From: JBMORL01 sp049322335
GTDB taxonomy: Bacteria; Bacteroidota; Bacteroidia; Flavobacteriales_D; UBA2798
Length of the DNA: 64,000 nt
NCBI GenBank assembly: GCA_049322335.1
Contig: JBMORL010000048.1
Span: 62,001 to 126,000, forward strand
Direction of reading: 5' to 3'
A program made the position numbers and the translations under genes. This document shows positions 57,161-64,000 of the stretch, piece by piece. The first letter of the stretch is position 1. Each line of letters starts with the position of its first letter. Below the pieces are notes generated by a model that saw only the letters and a program-made list of their open reading frames with translations, made no database searches and had not been told where the DNA came from.

Positions 57161-60100
57161 TTATCGTCCGAAGTCGAAACGGAAATATGTTTGCAGTTTC
57201 ACATCAGCGTTTTTCTTATCGTATTTTCTGATGTCTTCCACCCATTTTCTGAATTGGGTATCGTGCTCCATGAAAACCGATTCGATTTGTGCTGCCACCT
57301 TCGATTTCGATTTCACTTTTTCATCCATGTGCACGGCCTGGTAGATAGTCATCAGGGTATAACGCGATTCGCTGACAGCATTCATCATGTTATAGGAGAA
57401 ACGCGGCTCCACGCTGAAATAATATTCGAGGTTGGCGGTGTGCGTTTCGATTATTTTCTGTGAAAGCATGTCTCCTGTTTCCACATCGCCCATCTGGTAA
57501 CTGGCTCCTGCCATGGAAGTAATGTGTTCGTCATAGGGAACATTTTCTTCGGGCATTACTTTAAGGCAATGTGCAATGAGTTTTTTCGCTTTATCAAAAT
57601 TTTCATTTTTCATTTTTTCGATTACAGGCATTTGCTTTTGCATCGAATCGAGAGATCTTCTTAGTGGTGCCAGTTGCGCCTCCATTTGCGGATTGGCTTC
57701 ATACTTTTTTATCGTATCTGTCAATCGCTGAATATTTCTGCCGGTGTTGAGTTCCATGTTCAAGGGTTCTTCCACCAATGCATCCACGAGATTGGCAAAC
57801 TGCTGGCGATACTGGTCGGTAAGTGAGCGTGAATAATAATCTACGTTTACTCCCGGGGTTTCCATATTTCCCCACTGGTATTTATTCATCAGGTTGTCGT
57901 ACATTTTGTCTGTATCAACATATCCCATCATATTCGGCACTTTTTTACCGAATCTAACGGGCACCAGCTTATAGCTGAGTCCTTCTGCCGAGAAGAATTC
58001 GGATAATCCCACATAAGCATCCGATTCCCCGCGCGCACCGAAATATACCGGGCGTGTCCAGTTGAAATTCGCAAGAAGGTCGAGGATCATTACATCATTT
58101 TTCATGATGTAGGATTTGGGTACAGTAAAACGTATGGTATCAAACACCTTGTTCATGTGTTTTTCGGGAACAATGCCGTATTTTTTTACATTTTCCTTGT
58201 TTACGGGAAGTAAAAATTTATTCGACACCATTTCAGGGAATTTTCTTCCGCGAATGGATTTATGATTGTCTTCGTTCCTGATGGAATCCACTGCAAATTT
58301 CAGGTCTACATATGTCATATTGCCGGTGTTCAACAATACCTGGTCCATAGATCCTGACTGGCGATACAAATCTTCTGAAATAGTAAACGGTACCGGTTCG
58401 CTTTCATACGCTTTTCGGATCATCTGGTCGATGTACCAGTCGGTTCCCAATAAACTTAAATTTACAACGCGCACATCTCTGCGGATGCCTTCCACTTCCT
58501 GGGCATACCACAACGGGAATGTATCATTATCACCATGAGTAAACAGAATAGCGTTTTTATCGCAGGCTTCCAGATAATTTCTTGCCAGGTCGAGCGCAAT
58601 AGAACGATTGCTCCGGTCGTGATCATCCCATCCCTGGCTGGCCATGAGATAAGGAATAGGTAAACAAATCACTGTAGCCACCAGTGCCAGAATTTTTTCT
58701 GATTGTTTTTGAATAGCAATCATTAACGCTATCAGTGCAAGCGCCACTACGCCACAATAGAAAATAACGTGAGAAAAAGTATGTGAGTCGGAATTCATTG
58801 CTTCAATTCCATACAACACAACACCGAAACCAAACACACCACCGGCAATTTGTCCGAATTGTTTCCACTGAAGGTTTTTTGCCATATCATAAAGAGCATA
58901 CACCCCGATTCCGATCCACATAGCAAAAGCATAGAAAGATGCCGCATAAGCATAATCGCGTTCGCGTGGTTCGAAAGGTTTTGGATTGAGGTAAATGATA
59001 ATGGCAATGCCGGTGAAGAAAAACAGGAGCATAATGATAAACCAGTTTTTGGTATCGCGCACCAGTTGCCAGAACATTCCAATGAGACCGAGAATGAGTG
59101 GCAACATAAAAAACCTGTTGTAGGCACGGTTGCGTTGCATACTTTCAGGAAGTTTCGATTGATCGCCCAACATCTGGCTATCCACAAAATTTACTCCGCT
59201 CAGCCAGTTTCCTCTCAGCGGATTTCCGTCCAGTCCCTGTTCGTCATTTTGTCTTCCGGCAAAATTCCACATGAAATACCGCCAATACATCCAACCCATC
59301 TGGTATTCGAAAAAGTAAGTGAGATTTTGTCCGAAGGAAGGAAGTTTGATTCCGTTTTTCTGCATTTCAGAAAGTTCCTGTTCAATCATTTTCATCTCCT
59401 GGATTTCCTGTGGAGAAGCTTGTCCTGCCTTTGCTTTTTCTTCTACCATTTGGTAGTATCGAACCATTCCTTCAAACTGTTCTTTGAGATCTTCATTGTA
59501 TTTTCCGGGATTCTCGTCCGGATTTTCAGAATATCCCGACCACATTTTATATCCGTGAATATGGCGTGGATCGGGACTAAACATGCGCGGGAAGAAAGTA
59601 CTGTGTTCGGGTTTATATACCAACTCACCATGTTTGCGGTCATCGGCTACAAAATATTCTTCCACTACTTCTACTCCGCGTAATTTGCTGTTATTCTTTT
59701 TTACATACGCATCCGCTTCAGCCTGTGTACGGAATCCTTTTATGAATTTATCTCCTTTTTTCACAGAGAAGCCGCGCATATACACCGGGTTTCCTGCATC
59801 ATACTTATAACTATCGCCATCTCTCATGGGTGAAGAATTCCAGTAAGGCCCGTAGGCAATAGGCCATGTTCCGTATTGTTCACGTAAAAGATAAGACAAT
59901 AATCCCACCGGGTTTTCCGGATTGTTTTCGTCAATGGGTGGATTTGCATTGGAGCGGATAACAATCATCATAAAACAGGAATACCCGATCAATAGAGTAG
60001 TAAAAGAAAGAATAGCTACGCTGGTTCCTCTTTTTATTCGTGCGAATAATGCTTCTTTATCCTGTTCTTTTTTGAAAAACAGTTCCCAGATGATCCATCC

Positions 60101-61144
60101 CGGAATAATTCCGAACATTCCCAATAAAAATCTTAGTGTAAGATTTTGTGTGAAGAAGGAAATGATGAAATAAACACTCACCATAATGATCGCCCAGATA
60201 TAACCCCCGATAAGAAGGCTGAACAGAAAAATGATAGCAATAAATGTAAAATTGATAGCCTTATCGGTATTTCCTTTTTTGGAGAGGTTATAAAGAGAAT
60301 AAACAATAACGGAAATCACCAGCAGCGAAAAGAAAACCGTTCCGCTTCCGAAAGGCATTCCAAAAGAATTTCTGAATAACAATTCGGAATTAGCGATCTG
60401 TTCGGGGAATTTGGGAATAACTACACCCTGCACAATACCAAGAATAACTATGCCGAAAAAACCGGTAGAGAAAAATCCGAGTGTAGTGGGTTTGTATTTT
60501 CTGAAATAATATACATACGCCATAGCCGGAATAGCCAAAAGGTTTAAGAGGTGAACCCCGATGGAAAGTCCGATCATGAACATGTTGAAAATAATCCATC
60601 GATCGGGATTTTTTCCGTTGTTATCGCCACCTGCTTCCAACACTCCCTGTTCATCATCCCATTTAAAAATGGCCCAGACAACAAGTGCAGTGAAGAAAGA
60701 AGACATGGCATATACCTCACCTTCTACAGCCGAAAACCAGAATGAATCGGAGAAGGTATAGGCCAAAGCGCCCACCGCACCACTACCGAGAATAGCATAG
60801 ATTTTTCCTTCATTCAGTTCTTCGCCATTGCGGGTAGCAAATTTTTTGACGATGAATGTAATGGTCCAAAACATGAACAAAATGGTAAACGAGCTGCATA
60901 ATGCAGAAACCATATTTACCATATAGGCCACCATATTATCGGGGACAAAGGCAGAAAAGAGGCGGCCGATCATATTGAAAAGTGGTGCTCCGGGAGGGTG
61001 TCCCACCTGAAGTCCATCGGCTGTTGAGATGTATTCACCGCAGTCCCAAAGGCTAACCGTGCGTTCCACCGTCATTGCATAAACCAAAGTGGCGATGGCA
61101 AAAACGGCCCACCCGGTGAGATTGTTGAGTTTTTTGTAATCCAT
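57161..61144 (-). CDS. DUF2723 multi-pass membrane protein (TMEM260/O-mannosyltransferase-like)
   Basis: This is a 1327-residue inner-membrane protein. The start at 61144 (MDYKKLNNLTGWAVFAIATLVYAMTVERTVSLWDCGEY) places the family motif at residues 25-60: VERTVSLWDCGEYISTADGLQVGHPPGAPLF. About 12-14 membrane helices follow, with large loops and a C-terminal soluble part (about 850-1327, including TPR-like helices). DUF2723 proteins resemble TMEM260 and other GT-C O-mannosyltransferases, which use a lipid-linked sugar. Activity in bacteria is not established. It heads the NodB-type gene. Confidence 0.9.
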   Translation of the reverse strand: MDYKKLNNLTGWAVFAIATLVYAMTVERTVSLWDCGEYISTADGLQVGHPPGAPLFNMIGRLFSAFVPDNMVAYMVNMVSALCSSFTILFMFWTITFIVKKFATRNGEELNEGKIYAILGSGAVGALAYTFSDSFWFSAVEGEVYAMSSFFTALVVWAIFKWDDEQGVLEAGGDNNGKNPDRWIIFNMFMIGLSIGVHLLNLLAIPAMAYVYYFRKYKPTTLGFFSTGFFGIVILGIVQGVVIPKFPEQIANSELLFRNSFGMPFGSGTVFFSLLVISVIVYSLYNLSKKGNTDKAINFTFIAIIFLFSLLIGGYIWAIIMVSVYFIISFFTQNLTLRFLLGMFGIIPGWIIWELFFKKEQDKEALFARIKRGTSVAILSFTTLLIGYSCFMMIVIRSNANPPIDENNPENPVGLLSYLLREQYGTWPIAYGPYWNSSPMRDGDSYKYDAGNPVYMRGFSVKKGDKFIKGFRTQAEADAYVKKNNSKLRGVEVVEEYFVADDRKHGELVYKPEHSTFFPRMFSPDPRHIHGYKMWSGYSENPDENPGKYNEDLKEQFEGMVRYYQMVEEKAKAGQASPQEIQEMKMIEQELSEMQKNGIKLPSFGQNLTYFFEYQMGWMYWRYFMWNFAGRQNDEQGLDGNPLRGNWLSGVNFVDSQMLGDQSKLPESMQRNRAYNRFFMLPLILGLIGMFWQLVRDTKNWFIIMLLFFFTGIAIIIYLNPKPFEPRERDYAYAASFYAFAMWIGIGVYALYDMAKNLQWKQFGQIAGGVFGFGVVLYGIEAMNSDSHTFSHVIFYCGVVALALIALMIAIQKQSEKILALVATVICLPIPYLMASQGWDDHDRSNRSIALDLARNYLEACDKNAILFTHGDNDTFPLWYAQEVEGIRRDVRVVNLSLLGTDWYIDQMIRKAYESEPVPFTISEDLYRQSGSMDQVLLNTGNMTYVDLKFAVDSIRNEDNHKSIRGRKFPEMVSNKFLLPVNKENVKKYGIVPEKHMNKVFDTIRFTVPKSYIMKNDVMILDLLANFNWTRPVYFGARGESDAYVGLSEFFSAEGLSYKLVPVRFGKKVPNMMGYVDTDKMYDNLMNKYQWGNMETPGVNVDYYSRSLTDQYRQQFANLVDALVEEPLNMELNTGRNIQRLTDTIKKYEANPQMEAQLAPLRRSLDSMQKQMPVIEKMKNENFDKAKKLIAHCLKVMPEENVPYDEHITSMAGASYQMGDVETGDMLSQKIIETHTANLEYYFSVEPRFSYNMMNAVSESRYTLMTIYQAVHMDEKVKSKSKVAAQIESVFMEHDTQFRKWVEDIRKYDKKNADVKLQTYFRFDFGR

Positions 61145-61246
61145 TTCGTTGAAATTGAAGAGTTGCGAAATTAGGAAAATAACCACTGGAAGGGAGGCCG
61201 TAGTATTGAAGAAATGATAAAATATTTTAAAAAAGCGAAATTTTCA

Positions 61247-61254
61247 TAATTTTG
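61247..61254 (+). promoter_or_regulatory. -7 promoter element of the tRNA gene
   Basis: TAATTTTG is a perfect match followed by CAGCCCC, the same initiation context as at rplM, and lies 10 bases before the tRNA. Confidence 0.7.
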
Positions 61255-61264
61255 CAGCCCCTTT

Positions 61265-61335
61265 TGCCCGATCGTCTAATGGCAGGACTTCAGATTTTGG
61301 TTCTGACTGTGTTGGTTCGAATCCAGCTCGGGCAA
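61265..61335 (+). tRNA. tRNA-Gln (anticodon TTG)
   Basis: The arms pair as expected: acceptor TGCCCGA (61265-61271) with TCGGGCA (61328-61334), D stem GTC/GAC, anticodon stem TCAGA (61290-61294) with TCTGA (61302-61306), loop TTTTGGT with anticodon TTG at 61297-61299, and T loop TTCGAAT in a GTTGG/CCAGC stem. It reads CAA (and by wobble CAG) codons. CCA is not encoded. The only tRNA in the window. Confidence 0.95.
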
Positions 61336-61348
61336 CCTCTCCCCCTGG

Positions 61349-61379
61349 CCCCCTCTCTTATGGAGAGGGGGATTTTTTT
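61349..61379 (+). terminator. Intrinsic terminator after tRNA-Gln
   Basis: CCCCCTCTC (61349-61357) pairs with GAGAGGGGG (61363-61371) around a five-base loop, followed by ATTTTTTT. Confidence 0.93.
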
Positions 61380-61447
61380 ACTATCATTTTTTCGATCTGT
61401 TTCCGGGGTTTTTCGCTTCAGGGGGTTACCGTTTCTCCCCGCTTAGC

Positions 61448-61471
61448 CGGGCATTTCGCCTGCAATGCCCG
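61448..61471. repeat. Palindrome CGGGCATT/AATGCCCG
   Basis: A perfect eight-base-pair palindrome with an eight-base loop lies between the tRNA terminator and the next gene. It is not followed by T and is unlikely to be a terminator. The rest of the spacer is uninformative. Confidence 0.55.
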
Positions 61472-61577
61472 TTGATTGTACTATAGAAATCGGTTTAGTG
61501 TATCTGTTTGAAGGATAAATGTTTAAAAAATAGTTAATTTTTACGTGGTTAGTTATCAGGAGTTTATCGATTATTCA

Positions 61578-61585
61578 TATTTTTG
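61578..61585 (+). promoter_or_regulatory. -7 promoter element of the STAS-like gene
   Basis: TATTTTTG is a perfect match, only 11 bases before the ATG at 61597, implying a leaderless or nearly leaderless transcript. Confidence 0.5.
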
Positions 61586-61596
61586 CGCCCATCAGT

Positions 61597-62037
61597 ATGG
61601 TAGACAGCCCGATTAAGAACGATAAAATAAAGATCACCGAACCGGTGATTTTGCCAGCCGCCAGGGGAAATTTTGGAGAACTGGCGTATAGCGATGGTTT
61701 TGTTTACTGGAAAAATTCTGCTGAAAAAATTCTTGTAGACCTGCTGATGATCCATGAAGTGATAGCGGCTGCGAATAAGGTGACCAAAAATACAAAATCA
61801 CCTATGCTTATTGACTTTACCTCTGCAAAAGAACTGGTTTATACTCCCACTGCCCGTACTATGATAACGGGCTCGGACTTTGCGAAGATGCGAACTGCTA
61901 TTGCCGTTTTGAATTCCCCCGCCATAAAAAATGCCAACCTGTTGCTTACCGGCATAAATAAATTCAATGTCCCCCTGAAAATATTCAACAACCAGGAGGA
62001 AGCACTGGATTGGTTGCGTACTTTTATTCTCAATTAA
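61597..62037 (+). CDS. STAS/SpoIIAA-like small protein (DUF7793-like)
   Basis: This is a 146-residue soluble protein. A polar N-terminal segment (about 1-35) precedes an alpha/beta domain of the STAS/SpoIIAA type: FGELAYSDGFVYWKNSAEKILVDLLMIHEVIAAAN, then a strand ending LIDFTSAKELVYTPTARTMITG, and VPLKIFNNQEEALDWLRTFILN at the C terminus. Bacteroidota carry similar proteins of unknown role (I recall DUF7793). No DNA-binding motif or kinase partner is visible. It has its own promoter and lies 28 bases before the next gene. Confidence 0.7.
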   Translation: MVDSPIKNDKIKITEPVILPAARGNFGELAYSDGFVYWKNSAEKILVDLLMIHEVIAAANKVTKNTKSPMLIDFTSAKELVYTPTARTMITGSDFAKMRTAIAVLNSPAIKNANLLLTGINKFNVPLKIFNNQEEALDWLRTFILN

Positions 62038-62065
62038 TTTTTCTTTTTTGTAACGATATCCTTAC

Positions 62066-64000
62066 ATGAGCAGAAAAAAGCTGGCTTACCTTATTTTATT
62101 TGCTGCTGCAGCTTTGTCTATCATAGTGCTGCTTATCAACCGCGAAAAAAAGCTGGAAGAAAAACTACAGGAGAAAAAACTACGTCATGTTTCTTTCCTG
62201 GATGTTGACCCAAAATGGGCCGATTCGGTGTTGTCGAAAATGAGTATGCCGGAAAAAATTGCCCAGTTGTTTGTTGTTGAACTGAGTGTAAACCTGGTTG
62301 ATTCTGCTGTGATATCTGCTGAAATCCCCAAACCGGGAGGATTTATTTTTTCTGATATTAATGCGGAAGAAATGACAAAAATGGCTGAAAAAATAAGGCA
62401 GGAGGAAAAAATTCCTTTTTTCATGGGAGCGGCCGATCCTTCTTACTTTTATAAAAAATCAGCTGTTTCAGACAGTGCAATGATTACTTATATCAATGAA
62501 GATAGTTTGATAAATGAATTTTTGCATTATGTTTCTCTTTCGGGAAAACAAAACGGGCTTAATTTTTTCAGTGAGCCATTTATCACCGCATTAAAAAGCG
62601 ATCCCGGAATTTTTGCTGCAGGATTTCATTATGGAAATAAAAAATACGCACGTCTCGCCACTTTATTTTCCCGGCAAAACGCTTCTCATCACCTGTTGAG
62701 TTCGGCTTATATTCCTTTTGAAATAAAAGATTCCCTGAAATCGAAAACCACTACTTCTTACCTGCAGGCACTGGTTGACAGCGGTGTGGCTGTATTGGAA
62801 ACCGATCCGCGGTGGATGAGTGACGCCACACAAAAAACCGATGTGGGATATTATCTTACCTCCAAATTAAAATTCAAAGGAATAATTCTCGCTTCGGCCG
62901 ATGAAAAAAAAGATATAAAACCACAACTGGAAAAAATGTTTGAATCGGGAGCGGGATTAATAAAAGTGAAAAATTTCGTGGAGGCTTTTACTGCTTTTTC
63001 GCAACTGGTGGAAGCAAAGGAAATAGATAAACAGCTTATAGATGAACGGGTAAAAAAAATATTGCTGGCCAAAAGCTGGGTTCAGGTAAAACGGGAAGAC
63101 ACGCTTTCCTTCCGGCCGGTTCATCCACGGCACGAAGTGATGGAAAAACTGCTGACCGAAGCCTCGGTTTGTGTATTGAAAAACGACAATAAAATTCTTC
63201 CATTGAAACGCGTTAACGGAAAAAAAACATTATTTGCTTCAGCGGGCAGTCCGTTATATGATAACTCATTGGCCACACATGTGAAAAGTATGGGAATGGA
63301 AATTCGTACAACCAATTTTAAAGACCTGTCCTCTTTAGTTTCTAATAAAGCATTTTCGGGATCTTCACTGGTAATTGTTTCCATTGATAATTATTTACTG
63401 AAGGAAAGTGATAAAAAATCAATCGAAGAATTAAAAAAATTGCAATCCTCAAAAAATATTGTGGTGGTGAATTATTCCAACAGGAAAAACCTGGATTATC
63501 TTGAAGGTTTTAAAACCGTGGTCTTTTCTCCTTCCCACAAGGGAATGGCACATACCGCTGTTACCGAACAACTTTTTGGCAATGAAAAATCAAGCGGAAA
63601 ACTTCCGGCAATCATTTCTTCATTTAAGGCAGGGGCGGGAATTGCTACCAAAAAAACAAGATTATCTTTCGTAAAACCCGAAGAACTTGGATTTGACAGC
63701 GATTCCCTGCTTTCTATCGACTATATCATGAACGAAGGAATAAGAAACCGTGCCTTTCCCGGGGGCGTAGTGTTGTTTGCCAAAGACGGAAAAATATTTT
63801 ACCACAAAGCTTACGGACATCATACCTATGAAGCAAAAGTCGCCACAAAAACCGATCACCTTTTCGACATTGCTTCCATGACAAAAACATGCGCCACCAC
63901 CGTTATGGCCATGCATCTCTATGAAAAGAAAAAGTATGGTTTGGATGATTCGCTCTACAAACATCTTCCCGATACGCTGCGTGATCATCACATTTACAAC
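62066..64000 (+). CDS. Degenerate GH3-like domain fused to a serine hydrolase (beta-lactamase family), 3'-truncated by window edge
   Basis: Reading from the ATG at 62066 (MSRKKLAYLILFAAAALSI, a signal-anchor or signal peptide), the frame stays open to the window end (645 residues seen). Residues about 60-350 follow the NagZ-like GH3 pattern (WADSVLSKMSMPEKIAQLFVVEL), but the catalytic KHFPGHG segment is absent (LATLFSRQNASHH instead) and the nucleophile position reads IILASADE, with Ser277 where Asp is expected. A GH3 C-terminal-like domain follows. From about 550 a serine beta-lactamase-type domain has an intact SMTK (Ser604). Bacteroidota encode intact versions of this fusion. Here the sugar-cleaving half looks inactive. 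Confidence 0.8.
   Translation, partial: MSRKKLAYLILFAAAALSIIVLLINREKKLEEKLQEKKLRHVSFLDVDPKWADSVLSKMSMPEKIAQLFVVELSVNLVDSAVISAEIPKPGGFIFSDINAEEMTKMAEKIRQEEKIPFFMGAADPSYFYKKSAVSDSAMITYINEDSLINEFLHYVSLSGKQNGLNFFSEPFITALKSDPGIFAAGFHYGNKKYARLATLFSRQNASHHLLSSAYIPFEIKDSLKSKTTTSYLQALVDSGVAVLETDPRWMSDATQKTDVGYYLTSKLKFKGIILASADEKKDIKPQLEKMFESGAGLIKVKNFVEAFTAFSQLVEAKEIDKQLIDERVKKILLAKSWVQVKREDTLSFRPVHPRHEVMEKLLTEASVCVLKNDNKILPLKRVNGKKTLFASAGSPLYDNSLATHVKSMGMEIRTTNFKDLSSLVSNKAFSGSSLVIVSIDNYLLKESDKKSIEELKKLQSSKNIVVVNYSNRKNLDYLEGFKTVVFSPSHKGMAHTAVTEQLFGNEKSSGKLPAIISSFKAGAGIATKKTRLSFVKPEELGFDSDSLLSIDYIMNEGIRNRAFPGGVVLFAKDGKIFYHKAYGHHTYEAKVATKTDHLFDIASMTKTCATTVMAMHLYEKKKYGLDDSLYKHLPDTLRDHHIYN

Overview
The window is from a Bacteroidota chromosome, probably a draft or metagenome assembly, because it contains a 100-base N gap. 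Four observations support this. Several secreted proteins end in type IX secretion (Por) sorting domains. Many intergenic regions carry the Bacteroidota -7 promoter element TAnnTTTG, sometimes with TTTG about 19-20 bases upstream. There are almost no purine-rich Shine-Dalgarno sites. The gene orders rplM-rpsI-rpsB-tsf-pyrH-frr, rimP-nusA-infB and flippase-dut-uvrC are typical. No rRNA, CRISPR array, prophage or transposase is present. There is one tRNA, Gln (TTG). Both window ends cut a gene: a DsbD-type thiol reductase on the left and a GH3/serine-hydrolase fusion on the right.

Layout. 1-4.8 kb: DsbD, bacilliredoxin, a DUF1801 protein and two small envelope proteins. 5.0-9.5 kb (minus): M43 metalloprotease with sorting domain, an SDR oxidoreductase, a MITE-like palindromic element and a secreted protein. 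9.8-13.5 kb: glycine C-acetyltransferase, a lipoprotein, and a translationally coupled pair that includes a CrtA-like putative monooxygenase. 14.0-18.1 kb (plus): ribosomal proteins L13, S9 and S2, EF-Ts, UMP kinase and ribosome recycling factor, with a structured spacer before rpsB. 18.1-22.5 kb: a GxxExxY gene in a repeat-bounded cassette, two sorting-domain proteins and a helical-repeat protein. 22.5-32.2 kb (mostly minus): UvrC, dUTPase, a flippase, enoyl-CoA hydratase, a very large sensor kinase and its coupled partner. 32.2-39.4 kb: RecJ, a DUF900-like hydrolase, methylmalonyl-CoA epimerase, an oligopeptide-binding lipoprotein and small envelope proteins. 39.6-47.6 kb (minus): a 2086-residue alpha-2-macroglobulin, a FAD oxidoreductase whose expected ATG reads ACG, and a two-gene toxin-antitoxin-like pair. 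47.7-53.9 kb (minus): a GldG-like lipoprotein interrupted by the gap, then infB, nusA and rimP with an attenuator-like hairpin before rimP. 54.0-61.1 kb (minus): a MORN-type repeat protein, a LysE exporter, a NodB-type deacetylase and a DUF2723 membrane protein. 61.2-64.0 kb (plus): tRNA-Gln, a STAS-like protein and the GH3/serine-hydrolase fusion.

The genes fall into core information processing (ribosome, translation and transcription factors, RecJ, UvrC, Dut), envelope and secretion functions (type IX cargo, lipoproteins, A2M, DsbD, flippase, DUF2723), and propionate, amino-acid and lipid metabolism (Mce, Kbl, enoyl-CoA hydratase). The non-coding DNA is unusually rich in repeats: nested inverted-repeat elements, isolated palindromes, a dispersed GCAATGA repeat, and degenerate arrays built from a different short word at each site.

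The most notable items are the DUF6934-like two-gene module, the GxxExxY cassette, the putative rimP attenuator and rpsB leader, the ACG start, a GH3 domain lacking its catalytic residues, and a 127-bp duplication around the N gap that indicates the gap is an assembly artefact.
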